From assembly GCA_028583605.1 (NCBI GenBank), contig CM053325.1, forward strand, positions 41,095,435 through 41,159,434: 64,000 nt of DNA, given 5' to 3'. Every line of letters starts with the position of its first letter. Position 1 is the first letter of the stretch. Under the pieces are notes generated by a model. The model was not told the DNA's origin. It worked only from the letters and a program-made list of their open reading frames with translations, and searched no databases. Of this stretch, positions 13,911-25,637 are shown one piece after another. Both the position numbers and the translations under genes were made by a program. This DNA is from Dastarcus helophoroides (lineage: Eukaryota; Arthropoda; Insecta; Coleoptera; Bothrideridae).

Positions 13911-14365
13911 GATAACGAAGGCTTCCACGGCCAGAGTCAGTATAGGATATACTTCTTCCGGGATTGGACCATGTCAAAGAACTACTAAAAGTGTTCGACG
14001 TTTCGCCCACCATCGTAGGGGGCTTCTTCAGGAACAAAGAAAAGAAACAAAAAATAAAAAGAGAAATATAAGGGAATATGCAAAAATGAAAGAATGAAAA
14101 GGCCAATTTCAAAACATCAGAGGACGGTAACTCAGTATGTTCGCCATACCAGAGGCGAAACTCTTCTGATTTGAAAATTTGTACAAAGGATAAGAAAGTT
14201 AAGACAGAAGAGCACGGTAACTCAGTATATCAACCATACCAGAGGCGAAACTCTTCTGAAGAGTTTGGTGAACATACTGAGTTACCGTGCTCTGATGTTC
14301 GGAAATTGCCTTTTCATTCTTTGATTTTTGCATATTCCCTTATGCACAAGAAAAGAAAAACTATT
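13911..14365 (+). mobile_element. Penelope-type terminal fragment, copy 1
   Basis: This is closely similar to 44859-45300 and, in reverse, to 46105-46445. It opens with the GATAACGAAGG segment, then a hammerhead-like motif on the minus strand (13992-14036), then an A-rich stretch. After that come two copies of a module reading CGGTAACTCAGTAT ... CCAGAGGCGAAACTCTTCT and a partial inverted copy. There is no RT frame, so this is a terminal-repeat-only relic. Assignment to Penelope-like elements rests on the ribozyme with its tiny stem III, which is characteristic of their terminal repeats, and is an inference. Confidence 0.55.
13992..14036 (-). ncRNA. Hammerhead ribozyme-like motif, core intact
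   Basis: Read on the minus strand, UGUUC is followed by the core CUGAAGA (fits CUGANGA), one extra A, a GCCC...GGGC stem II, GAAA, CGUC, then GAACA. UGUUC and GAACA form a perfect 5-bp stem I. The cleavage triplet would be GUC, with cleavage at about 13997/13996. Stem III is minimal, with an ACGU palindrome that would allow a dimer. Hammerheads of this form are known from Penelope-like elements. The extra base after the core is a deviation from the textbook form. Confidence 0.65.
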
Positions 14366-14369
14366 TTAT

Positions 14370-16740
14370 GCAACCAATTCACCTATTTAAATGATTGGGT
14401 ATCATGAAAAGAAAGAAAAACTTAAACTAGGAAAGAAATAAAGAAACACTGTAAAGTTCTTTTTAGAAAAATGAAAAATTGATAGAAAAGGAAAGTAATC
14501 AAAAATTAAAAGTAGAACGAAAGAAAAACTAGTTGTAAGATTAACTTTTTCGCTAATATTAATGTTTATTTTTATTTTTTAATAAATACACACTAAGTTT
14601 TACTTAAAACTATGTTTTATTTTATTTTATTAAGTGGTCAAGTATTGGGTAAAATCCTAATCAAGAACTAGTTCTTGGTGGTCAATTTTAATGATTTATG
14701 ATTTGTTTTAAATATATATATTTTTTTTCACAAAGCTCAGCATTTGTTTTTTAATGTTAGACATGATTTTTAAAATAGCAAAGCTTGGCCTTTTTTCATA
14801 CATTTTTAGATTTCATAAAAAGTTATTAGTTTGGAAATTACATGCCTCTTTGTAAAAAAACTTCTTGACTGGTCAATTATTGGTGCACTGACCCTATGTA
14901 GATATTTATTTCCCTTAAATAAAATTGCCTTATGCAATAAAATATATAAAATTGAATTCACCTATTTAAATTGGCGCGAAAACAGGAGCCCCAATGTTCA
15001 AGTAGATGGTGACGTCACTTGTAGAGAAACCAAACGAGCGCAAGAAATGTTCAGTATCATAGGTCAGAGTTATACTTATGTTATTTAGCATATTACCAAA
15101 CAATATCAAATGAAATAATACTTACATTAAAAAGATCCTCACAAAAATATATAATATACTTTTAGAAGAAGTGTGTGATAGCACCAGGCGCCAGGTAGCA
15201 CAGAGGCGCAGATGATTAATATAAGGCGGTGATCCTACATTGTAAGGATAAAAGATAGGCTCTGATAGAAGATGTAATATAAGCAGGTTGTATTAGGGAC
15301 CTTTTTATGGAAAATATTTAGAGAGTAGTTGAGGACCGTTTCTTCATGTGAAAATCATGTGAATTTCGTAACACTCGATCACAGAGCAAAATATTGCAAT
15401 TTTAAAATTGTAATAGTGAACTAATTACGAGTTTTTATAAATAAAAACCAGAATTTCTTATTTTTTACTTTTCATCAGAATAGGATCTATAAAAGTAGGT
15501 TTTTGATTCCAAAGAAATCGCTTACTTATCGATAGAGTATACAACAATTATATATATCTGAATTCAGGGAAACTAGGACAATTTAAATATGCAGAAATAT
15601 GTAACGTGTTTTATAAAAAAAACACACTTGTTACTGATTCTCCTTGTATAAACAAACCAAAATACATTTTTTATAGAGAAATTAAAAAATTAGGAAAAAT
15701 TATGTAAGAATAACCATGTAAAGCGGGGATTCTGGACTTATTATTAAACATAGAGTGAAATGTTTACTTCAGTTCCACTTTTTAATCAAATAAAAGATTC
15801 CAGTATTAAATTTGACATGCCTGTCTTAGTTTTTAAGCTGTAGGGTAATTTTGAAAATCTTTACTTTTTAGCCATGGCTTGAATTTCCGTTATGCCTTTT
15901 TATATCAATAAGGGAAAGAATGATCTTACTAGAGGTTTTAACGTCAAATTCGTTGGCGCAGTCAGTTATATATTTTTTAAATGAAAACACCCTATATATT
16001 ATTTTTCATATTGGTTAAGCATAATTTGAGCATTTCAAAAATATATAGTTGTTGAGGTTTATTCGGAAAAACAATTTTAAAGTCCAATATTCTTTTATTT
16101 TATACTTTATTTATAGCAGTAGGATATGACCAATTTCTTAGAAACAAACGCGAAATTCAAAATTATTCAAAAATTTAACCATTGAACAGTTACTCGAATG
16201 TTTTTCTATATGTTTAGTTGTGAATTAAAAATTAATGATATTTATACATATTTTTTTCAGTCATTTGAGGTCTAGTTCTTGTTATACCAACACTTTTCTC
16301 TAAGGGATTAAGAAGTTAATGATTCTGCATACTAGAACACATTTATTTCTTTTCTCGCCATGTAAATGAACTTCGGAAAGGAATTGGTTTGGCGTACGAA
16401 ATTATTTGAAATATGTCAATAATTTTGGTAAATGAAATTAAAAAAAAATAACAAAAATATACCAATATCCAATATTGCATTCGAAATAAAAAGGGTTTGC
16501 AATTTTGGAAAATATCGTTAAAAAACCCTAACTCTAACACTCTGCCCTTAACAATAACTCAAATACTTCCGAAAATGGGACACTCTATACATAATTAGGG
16601 TATTAAGGCTTATAATTTCCTTTAATGTCGAATCTAAAGTGATATAAAGGATGGTCGTTTTTGTTTTTTTTTTGTTTACCTGTTCATTTTGCCGATCACA
16701 ATATTAACCATGGTTCTAGAAAATTGTAAACATTAGCATT
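14370..16740. other. AT-rich spacer, no gene recognised
   Basis: Only short AT-rich frames occur. A short palindrome centred on AAGAACTAGTTCTT lies near 14663. A word pair (TTCACCTATTTAAAT) is repeated at about 14378 and 14955, hinting at an old duplication. No domains were recognised. Confidence 0.35.
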
Positions 16741-16747
16741 GTAAATA

Positions 16748-18850
16748 CAGGATGATCCGAATTAAGCCTGCAGGATTGCCAACTTTGTTATTATCAAATA
16801 TATAAAATTGGTTAAACTGGCAAAATAGTACGATTTTTGACGCTGATTAAGATGGCATCATGAAAAAAAAATACAGCTGAGCATCGCGTTTTTGACATTT
16901 TTGACAAAGTTACAAGTTAGAGTTATGAAAACCTAAACGTACATCATAATAATTCAAAAATTAATGCTAAATTAGCCTAATGGATTATGGAAACAAATGT
17001 ATCAGCAGTTATTATATAATGCATGTATTAAGTGTACGAAATTAAAAAGTATAAAAAAACAGAAAACATTTAATTATGAATATTAATAAAAAATTTATAT
17101 TTTTAAAGCCAATAATTCAACTTCAGAAAATGTTCCGAAATTACCTCCTCTGCAATACACTTCTAGATCAACCATCTATTTGGTTTATTTCTTCCGGAAA
17201 CACATTTCTAAATTCATCGGCACTGTCATATCGCCTTGAAAAAACACAATTTTTAAGATAACCCTACAACAAAACATCGAGTGGGATTAAAGTCAGTGAC
17301 TTTGGAGGTCATGCAAACGGTTTGTTAGTTCCCATCCATCTGTCATTAAAAAGAGTATTTAAAAGATTAGTGTTTTCCCTACAATTGTGTGCGGGAGCTC
17401 CATTCTGCTGGAATATGACATGTAGTCTACTTACTAAATCTATTTCATTTAAAACATTGTCTGAAATATTTTCATTGAACTCCACCTGTTTGTCTCCAGT
17501 CAAAGAACCTTCATAAACAAAAGGCCGAACAATTCCAGATGAAATTATCCCACACCATACATTAAAGCCAAATCGAGTTTGAGGAGCTCTAGGATGTACT
17601 CGCACAGTTTTTTCTTGAGCAGTAATGATAGATTTTTTTCTGTTAAACAAGCCACAGTTGAAAAAGTTGGACTAATCACTTTACAGAACATTTCGACAAT
17701 TATTGGCATTTTGTTCATAATAATTGATTTACCAACAGCAAATAACCATTCTTCTTTCACAATCACCTGATACTAGCGTTGGAACAGCTCTGTACTCATA
17801 GGGGATAAATTTATACTTTTTTAGTATTCTGTGAATTGTACTACAAGAAAAATTTGAATCTCTTATTACATTTTGTATTGCATTTTCGCGATAAGCTTCA
17901 AGATAACCAATAACGGCTGTCAGTACTGCCTCACTAATTATCCAATTTCTTTTTAATCGTTTCTTGGCAGAAATATCCTTATTGCTTCTAAACTTTCGCT
18001 ACAGTTCCAAAAAATATTGACGATAGGGTTAAGGGCATTGTGGATACAACTGCTCATAATATTTTTTTGCTCTTACAGGACATTTTTGATATCAAGAACG
18101 CTTCTAACATATCACATGTATCACTATGAGGAAAGATCATACTTTTTACTTTGACACATTGACACAAGCAGTTTGTAGTTGATATAAGTTTTCGCCTAAT
18201 ATGCTAATTTTGAACGGTTTTTTTGGTTCCCGTGGAAATTGCTTCTGAATTTAATCATTATAAATTGTACTTTAATACTCACTTAAACTTAAAGTGGGTA
18301 TATTAACAACCGTATTACTTATAACATTTTGTGGTAAAATAATACCAACATTTATATCTCCTGCAACTTTACTCAGAAATCGATTTTTTTCGCCCTTAGC
18401 TTAGCTTTGGCTTTTTGAACATCTCTTAAGTGCTTAAGCATATTTCAAATAACGTTTTAGCTTGTTGTCAATTATTAATGTATATTTGACATATATCACA
18501 TTTTGCAAGGACTATGGTTCAAGGCCTAAATTACGTGATGCAATTTACCGTTCAAATTTGGGTGGCGGCGACAATACGTTTAAGTCCTCATAACTCCGTT
18601 ATTATTTATCTCAGTTAAAAATTTATTAGTTTTAAATTTATTAAATTGCATTACTTTTCATAAAAACACAAAATATACAAGATATTCGATTTAAAAAATT
18701 GCAACTGTGTCAAAAATCTCGAAACTGCGATGCGAATGATACCATCTTAATTAGCATAAAAAACCGTACTACTTTGCTAATTTAACCAATTTTGTATCTT
18801 TAAAAATAAAAAAAGTTAGTAATGCTGTTGACTTAATTTGAATCACCTTG
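16748..18850 (-). mobile_element. Complete mariner-like DNA transposon with ~190-bp TIRs
   Basis: The left end (CAGGATGATCCGAATTAAG) and the reverse complement of the right end (CAAGGTGATTCAAATTAAG) start an inverted repeat that can be followed for roughly 190 bases, including AAAATTGGTTAAA and TAAGATGG. Both ends are flanked by TA (16746-16747 and 18851-18852), the target duplication of the Tc1/mariner superfamily. The element is 2103 bp and encloses a decayed transposase on the minus strand (17060-18130). The TIRs are much longer than the 20-30 bp of classic mariners. The element can no longer move by itself because the transposase is broken. Confidence 0.8.
17060..18130 (-). pseudogene. 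Mariner-type DDE transposase, decayed
   Basis: The best-preserved part is at 17309-17650 (minus). It contains TRFGFNVWCGI, then FQQNGAPAH, then RWMGTNKP, the middle of a DDE catalytic domain of the insect Tc1/mariner-like group often paired with a helix-turn-helix DUF4817 domain. The family reads QQDGAPAH; here the second catalytic aspartate codon has become asparagine. Further left, broken frames continue through the third acidic motif (a PLD-like segment near 17265-17290) to a C-terminal piece near 17200. To the right, frames full of stops resemble the N-terminal part. Multiple stops and frameshifts, plus the catalytic D-to-N change, make it inactive. Confidence 0.75.
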
Positions 18851-18854
18851 TATA

Positions 18855-20340
18855 TCGCGTGTAACAGGATCATGGAGCCCCCCCCTATTATTTCTTTATT
18901 TATGTAGGTAATATTTTTAAATTTTCTGCCCTTGATGTACTTATGAAACGTCAAATTTTAAATAATATTCCTACTGTTGTTACTTCCGCTAAAACTAATT
19001 CAAACTTTTGATTTTTAATTGTAATAGCTTGTATATTATGAGGTTTTTGGATCCTGCACAATTATGTGGAAACAAACAAAATAAGTGATTTTTAAAGGAT
19101 CAAACATTTTTTTGGTACCATTTAATTTTTCAACATAAAAGGCTGACTCATTCTAATTAATTCAAATGGACCACATTAACGCTAAAAATATCATGTAAAA
19201 AAGAAAGTATTTCATTCTTTTATTAGGTGATAAAGTTAACAAAAATGGTTTTTATATCATAACTCCATTTTTCTAAAAGGCACCTTAAAGGTGCCGTAGT
19301 AGCGCAAACATATATAATTAATGGCCAATCTAACGATATTTTCATTTTTGCTATGAAATCGGTAGAACTGAAGTTGCAGCCAAAAGAATTCAAAATATTC
19401 GGTTTCAATTTGTGAAAGTCATAGCAGTAGGGATGCCAAAATTTGATATTTTATTAGTACATCAAATGTAGCAGATTTGAAAATCTTATTTTCAATAATA
19501 AAAAAAAGATAGAGGGTGTACCATGATTCTGTTACTCCCAATAAGTTTCAAACAAAAAGATCATTAAATGAGTTATGGAGTTAATTAAATTTTTCTTGAC
19601 AAATTTGAAAGTCTATAACTCAAGAATTAAAAACTTTTTATTAATCTTATTTTATAAATAGTATTTATTAATCGTCCTAAATTTGCTGTCAAAAAATTAT
19701 GATGACCTCATTCTTCGAGATCAATTTTTGTTTGCCAGTATGTAAGAGGAGAAGAAGTTTACCTGTCCAAGTGATTTTCTCTAAATTGCTAAATAACGCC
19801 ATCATGAATTATATTCCAAATTTTATCGTCACCAAAAGTTTGAAAGTAAATGTACCATATTTTCTGAATAAAATTGTTGTGTAAGGCACCAACGAATGCC
19901 GTTTCGACAATGCAAAAAGTAGCTAAATCCAGCGAAAAAATGGGGGCTTGTCTTTAAAGAATGACGATGACGTCCGTCTTCGAAAGTCAATGACATCATC
20001 ATTAATTTTTATGTCAGAAGATGACACTTTAAAAGTGGAAATCGACCTGTCCCAGCGATTTTCTGTAAATTGTTAAATAACGCATATAAATTTTGTACCA
20101 AACTAAGCATCATTCTTTTTAAAATTTTGATTACTTACAACCATAAAAAATTGAGTGCCTAGTAACTAGACGAAGAATTTTTAAAATTCTGTTACCAAGC
20201 AGGTGACGACATTTAAATTTGCACGAGCCGCAGAAAAATGCAAAACAATTAAACACCGAAAAACATTCAAGCACGTGGACCTAAAAGAAGAATATTAAAA
20301 CCTTTTCAAGTGGTGCTTGACTTCCACTTGTTAGGATCAT
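18855..20340. other. Spacer upstream of GGH with a diverged direct repeat
   Basis: No gene is visible. Segments 19700-19830 and 19965-20105 are diverged direct repeats, sharing ACCTGTCC, GCGATTTTCT/GTGATTTTCT, AAATTG and TAAATAACGC in order. A perfect short palindrome (GGCACCTT, one base, AAGGTGCC) is at 19279-19295. These look like remains of non-autonomous elements. Confidence 0.4.
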
Positions 20341-20361
20341 GATAACAGCTACTTCAATTCC

Positions 20362-20369
20362 TATAAAAG
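20362..20369 (+). promoter_or_regulatory. TATA box of GGH
   Basis: TATAAAAG lies 53 bases before the ATG at 20415. Transcription would be expected to start about 25-30 bases downstream, near CCATTCT at about 20394-20400, giving a 5' UTR of only about 20 bases. Confidence 0.65.
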
Positions 20370-20414
20370 TTGATCCTTCTGCTTCCGAAGGTACCATTCT
20401 TTAGCCTTTAAAAA

Positions 20415-22679
20415 ATGAAAGTTATACTTACATGTTTATTGGCCTTAGCGGCTTTCGTCGTCATTGCTTATGCCAATGAACGACCAATAATTGGTATGTT
20501 GTCTCAGGAAATTCCTTACGTAAGGCATATGATTCCAGATGAAAAATATAAGAGTTTCATCGCTAGTTCTTACGTTGACTTTGTTGGTTTGGCAGGCGCA
20601 AGGGTAGTCCCAATATGGTAAGCATATAATTTTTTGCTAAGAACTGTAAATTAAAATGAAATTATTTTACAGGATTGGACAAGATAGAGCGTACTATGAG
20701 AAAATTGTGAACTACACCAATGGGTAAGTTTAGAAGGTTTTTGTATAAAAATATCAGCTCCATATATAAATTGCTTTACTAATCAATTAATTTTATACAC
20801 AACATTTTTCCTCCATTTTTAATTCATTACAGAAAAAATAATTATATTTCATAATATGGCAGTTGCATGATCCATAATGTGCACATGCGTATGAATAAGT
20901 GCACGTAAGCAAATAGAGTCGTAATTGCATCTCAGCAATTTTTTTACAACATATCGATCACCGGCCACATGCTCATATCATAACGAGGCGCTATCAGCTA
21001 AGGACCAATTTTTAAATTTATATGTATAATAAATTCTGTGATGTTAATAAGACAAATTAATATTATATATTTTTACGATATACAGAGTGATTCGCTTATC
21101 ATAGCGAAAAATTTAACGAACAATTAAGTGCCAAAAAATACCCCTTTTTTATATAAACAATGCCTCTTTAACATATCTTTATATACTCTTAACTTGAAAA
21201 CGCTGCATCTTACGGAAAAATTATAACAAAGACTTTTTGCGGAAAAACATCATAAAATCCAAAAAATCATAAAATTAGTTTCTAAAAGTAAAGAAGTAAA
21301 AGTTATATAGAAAAAAGTCAATGTGATTCAGATGGACACAACTGCTAATGTTTGTAAACCTTTCTAATAGGAAAAGTTTTGGGCCCCACGAGAAATGTTA
21401 GGTCGCTCAATAACCTTTAAATATTATCGTTCGTTTGGAAAATATAAATTAAAATCTTATAAAAAATGAAGCTTTTTTATTCTACTACTATCTTAAAAAC
21501 GGTACGTTTAAGAGGCATTGTTCATATAAAAGTCACACTTTTTTTTTAATATTCTAAAAACATCCGCCATGGCAGGCAGACGAATCTATTAAATGAGTAC
21601 GTAGCTCAAATACTCGATACTCTTACTCAGCAGAGAACTAACTGATATTTAGTAACGAGTTACGAAAAAGTCATAGATATCAAAAAATTATAAAGTAAAA
21701 GGAAATTTTAATTTTTCCATCCAGGGCTATATTTCATGGTGGAGAAGTAGATTTTTATGCCAAAGGAGGTTATGGAGAGGCCGCTTCAATTATCTACAGT
21801 TTAGCCAAGGAGGCTAACGAAAGAGGAGTACATTATCCAATTATGGGCATCTGCTTGGGTTTTCAAGCTTTAGGGTTCGTTGATAGTGGCGAAAATATTC
21901 GAATCAACTGCAATATGCCCAACGATGCGATTCCGCTTAATTTTACTCAAAGTAAGTTAAACATTATTTTTTTTGGGTCGAGTTATTTGCAGCTAAGTAA
22001 ATGATGCTTTGATACACTTTTTCACTTTTTGTAAAGTTTTTTTGTCTACAGAAACCATAAACAACTGAAATGTTGATAATAGTAAATATCACAAAAAAAA
22101 TCATTACCTGTAAGAGAATTTCACAAGAATTTTTTTTTCAATAAAATGTAATATTAAAATCACAACTTATAAATTATTTATTTTGCAGCATACAGAGACA
22201 GCCGCCTTTATGCAGGTCTTCACGAGGATGACAACTTCACTTTAACGAACACAAACTCCACCTACAACTTCCACAGAATGTGTCTCACCGAGACAACCCT
22301 CAGAGAAGCAGGAATTCGTCAAAACTGGAAGGTTTTGAGCGTCAACACCGACAAGGACGGATTGGAGTTCATTTCGTCGATGGAACACGCAAAATACCCG
22401 ATTTTTGGTCTTCAGTTCCATCCTTCCAAAGTTTTGTATGAATTCGATTCCAAGTTCGAGTATCCTAAGTTCTTCGAAGCCATCAAAGCTTCTCAACATT
22501 TTGCTAATGTCTTTGTTGAGCATAGTAGAATGAATGACAATCATTTCCCGAACCTCACGCTGGAACATAACTCGTTGATTTATAAATTCCGGAATTTCTA
22601 CACTGCGGATACAAATCAGTCGTTGTACGATAGGCTTTATTTGTTTACAGATGAGGATGTTAGAACAACTTTAATTTAG
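20415..22679 (+). CDS. GGH: Gamma-glutamyl hydrolase (folate gamma-glutamyl hydrolase), 4 exons
   Basis: Exons 20415-20617, 20673-20723, 21725-21951 and 22189-22679 join in frame (203+51+227+491 = 972 bases, 323 aa, against 318 in human GGH). All introns are GT-AG. Residues 1-20 form a signal peptide, so the enzyme is lysosomal or secreted. It removes gamma-linked glutamates from polyglutamyl folates (peptidase family C26, class I glutamine-amidotransferase fold). The nucleophile is Cys128 in GICLGF. His189 (NFHRM) matches a conserved family histidine. The catalytic histidine is His238 in GLQFHPSK. Two differences stand out: the family's HPE is HPS here (Ser240), and the usual FPGG turn is FHGG (residues 88-91). 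NYT, NFT and NST glycosylation sites are present. The ATG follows a TATA box by 53 bases, and AATAAA signals follow the stop. The sequence is intact, so probably expressed; catalytic competence is uncertain. Confidence 0.93.
21083..21555. repeat. Inverted-repeat element in GGH intron 2
   Basis: The left part (from ACAGAGTGATTCGC) holds CAATGCCTCTTTAAC near 21160, and the right part holds the inverse TTTAAGAGGCATTG near 21508. Both are bordered by TTTATAT/ATATAAA-like words, so the two halves fold back. There is no coding sequence. It is probably a MITE-like insertion that lengthened the intron to about 1 kb; the matching intron of the minus-strand paralog is about 390 bases. Boundaries approximate. 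Confidence 0.5.
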
Positions 22680-22724
22680 GATAATAATGTTTGCGTTTTG
22701 TTAATTCTCTAGTCATATTATTTC

Positions 22725-22746
22725 AATAAAATAAAAATGAAATAAA
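22725..22746 (+). terminator. Poly(A) signals of GGH
   Basis: AATAAA occurs at 22725-22730 and again at 22741-22746, about 46 and 62 bases after the stop codon, so the 3' UTR is probably short. Confidence 0.7.
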
Positions 22747-22749
22747 TGT

Positions 22750-25120
22750 TTTCATTTACGCACTTTTTCAAGTAACCTATTAAATAAAACTGTGGTAAAG
22801 ATTTTGGGTATGCAAAATAAGCGATCACGTCATGCGACACGAGACAAGAGACCGAAACACATCCGCTTTATATAATACAATTTACAATTGTATGCAGAGC
22901 ATTTTTAGTGAGACACATGCGACCGCTATAACGTAGCGACAGGAACAGCAGAAGCGGTACCCAAACTTCGAGTAGCAGACGACATTGACTTGGTCTCCTG
23001 TCACATGTTGCGCATCGCCTGTCTCTATCGCGCATCCGAAAGTTTAGATTTAGTGGTGGAATTAAAATTTGTCACTGGTTCTCAATCATACAAGCATTTT
23101 TATTTAAAAATCGGAACGGATATAATGAAACATTTACTATAACATTAAAATAGAATAAATGTTATGGTGTTTTATTGCAAATTTCGTAAAGTCACTGGAA
23201 TTATTTTTAGTATTATTCACACTGAAAATTCAGTATTTAAATTCTAATAAAACAGATACAATCAGATAATTCATTATGCGCATATTTCTGCAGGTAAATA
23301 AAATTTCAATGAAAATTAAATATCCTATCTGAAATATAATTACTCTAGAAAAAAATCAATGTAACATAAATTTACACTTATCTGTGGTTTTTTATGAAAG
23401 AAACTAATTTATGAACGTCACATTTTAAACGCGGTATTTATTTAACAATCATAATTAGCATTTTTATGCTTGAAATTCACAATTTATATTTAAATGCAGC
23501 AAATAATTTATCGCTTAAATAAAAACTGACTACATTTCCCATTTTTGTATACTTCCATTCCATTATTTATCTATTGCATACCTGATATTTATTCATAATT
23601 TCCTGTCTGGATATATTTCAATTTAATCCATGATTTCATAAGTGTATTTGGTTTAGTCGAGCCTACTTCAAGCTTTGACATTAATTTGGAAGACTGAACG
23701 ATAAAAACCAGAAGCAACTGTTTAAAGTTGAACCTTTGATGTCAAAACTAATTAAATGACTGATTCAGCATCATACAAAGAGAATAATTTTTCGGAAAAC
23801 TTGGAATCCGCTCCCAAAATTCTTACTTATTAAAAAAACTTCGATGTCATTCCGTGAAAATCTATTAGAATAGTAGAATCGAATACGGCCTCAACAATTA
23901 TTTTTTGGTAGTCTTATTTAACCATTAATCAATGTTTTTAACGAAATTTTCAATTAGGTATCGGCCCGAATATGTTTCCGAAATTTAGTTGAAACATTTT
24001 TGGGTAACCGCAAGAGTGACACCTATACATATAGTGTCGGTTAACAAACTTTTATGGGAGCTTAAAGCTTTGGGTTACAATATGGAAATTCAGATTTCTT
24101 TTTTGGACCACTCACTACTGGCCTTTTTCCTGACAAGTAAGGTGCTTTGGGGTGTCTAAGAGATAAGAATGGCTAAATGTTTCATTACATTCCAATGATG
24201 GAAAAACATTGAAAAGGCAGATTAAACTCACGGGTGTTGGTTGACTACTCTTGGTCGATTTAAAACTAAATAATCCAAAAAATCAAAGATTAGCAGATCC
24301 TAATGAACATTTTTTATCTTATATTTCTAAGGAACCATTATTTTTTAAACATTTGACAAACAAACTTCGTGGATGCTGAAACTTTTAAAACTGCTTATTT
24401 TAAATGACAACTAATACTATTAAAAAACTCAGATCATTAGGTGGAAATGATTGGGAAATATTATTTATTTAGTCATAGAGTAGCACTTTTTTATTTTTGG
24501 TCGGAATGAATCAGTTGTGGTATATCTTTTGGTCAAAATTTGTTACACTAAAATGGTTGAAAATTACCTAACTCAAAGACAAAAATTTGTATTTCTCGCA
24601 AAATTTTAGGCAATGTTGAAGTGTGTCAGTAACAGGAAAAGATTTGGAAACTCTACTGTAGGGCATTAACTTAATCCAACTCAACCTAATGTTTTATTTT
24701 TGTAATTGATTTTCTGCTGCTCGAATTTCATTTCCCATAAACATCGATTCAACATCGTCGGTTGCATCAAGGGGGGAAGCGATTTAAATTTTAAGCAAAC
24801 CCTCCTTCTAATTTTGGTGCTAATTTAGAAGCGATTCTGCCGAATCAACTTAAATAACACCGGCAAAGCAAGATAACCATACAATACACATGTTTGCAAG
24901 TTTTATGAAATTAAAGAAAAACTTCAGTTTAAAATGTCGATTTTTATTCTCGAATTTTTCACTTTGTGTTCGAAAATTTTGGTTTCAAATTAAAATACCT
25001 ATATAACTATATAAGACTGCTTTAAATGAAAAATATTTTTCTCACGAGTTGAAAAATATAAGCATAGTTGATATTTAGACGAGTCGTTTTTAAAATATTT
25101 TAATTTTAGAATTATTTCGG
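22750..25120. other. Spacer; possible decayed TIR element at 22.8-23.04 kb
   Basis: The stretch 22815-23040 is GC-richer and has weak inverted similarity between its ends (ATGCGACACGAGAC on the left; GTCTCCTGTCACATG on the right). It may be an old non-autonomous DNA element. The rest is AT-rich with no recognised gene. Confidence 0.3.
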
Positions 25121-25162
25121 AATATTATCCAAATAATATAATATAACATGTAACATGTAATA

Positions 25163-25311
25163 ATTATATAATATTATCCAAAGGTTGCCACGAATTAAAG
25201 GAAGCGATAATTTATGTGCACTTAAGAGACAACGAACAATATATTAGATGTCAAAATATTGTTAGTTACTCAGCCATTTCATTTAATTCATGGCAATCTT
25301 CGGATAATATT
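25163..25311. repeat. Small inverted-repeat (hairpin) element
   Basis: Arms of about 36 bases: ATTATCC...GGTTGCCA.GAATTAAA near 25163-25199, and its near-complement TTTAATTCATGGCAATC near 25275-25311. It folds into a hairpin of about 150 bases with no coding content, typical of a short MITE relic. Confidence 0.5.
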
Positions 25312-25637
25312 ACGTAATAATTTTGTAATTAAATAATATCTTAAACACGAAAAACTTCCAAAACCACTTATAGTAAGTAAATAAATATTTTATTTAGTAA
25401 ATAATCAAATACATTGCCATGAACTGAATTATATCAAACAATAATTTTACATGCCCATTGTCTACAAATTTACAATTAAATAATTACTCTAAAAAAACAT
25501 TGTATATAACAATAAAATTTAAGACACATTAAAACTTAACTTCGAACTTACAAATAATCTGTTTAAAAGTATGATTAAAACGACCTGAAGGCATTATAGA
25601 ATGCTGGTGCAAAATATGCTCTATGTCTGTCTAACAA

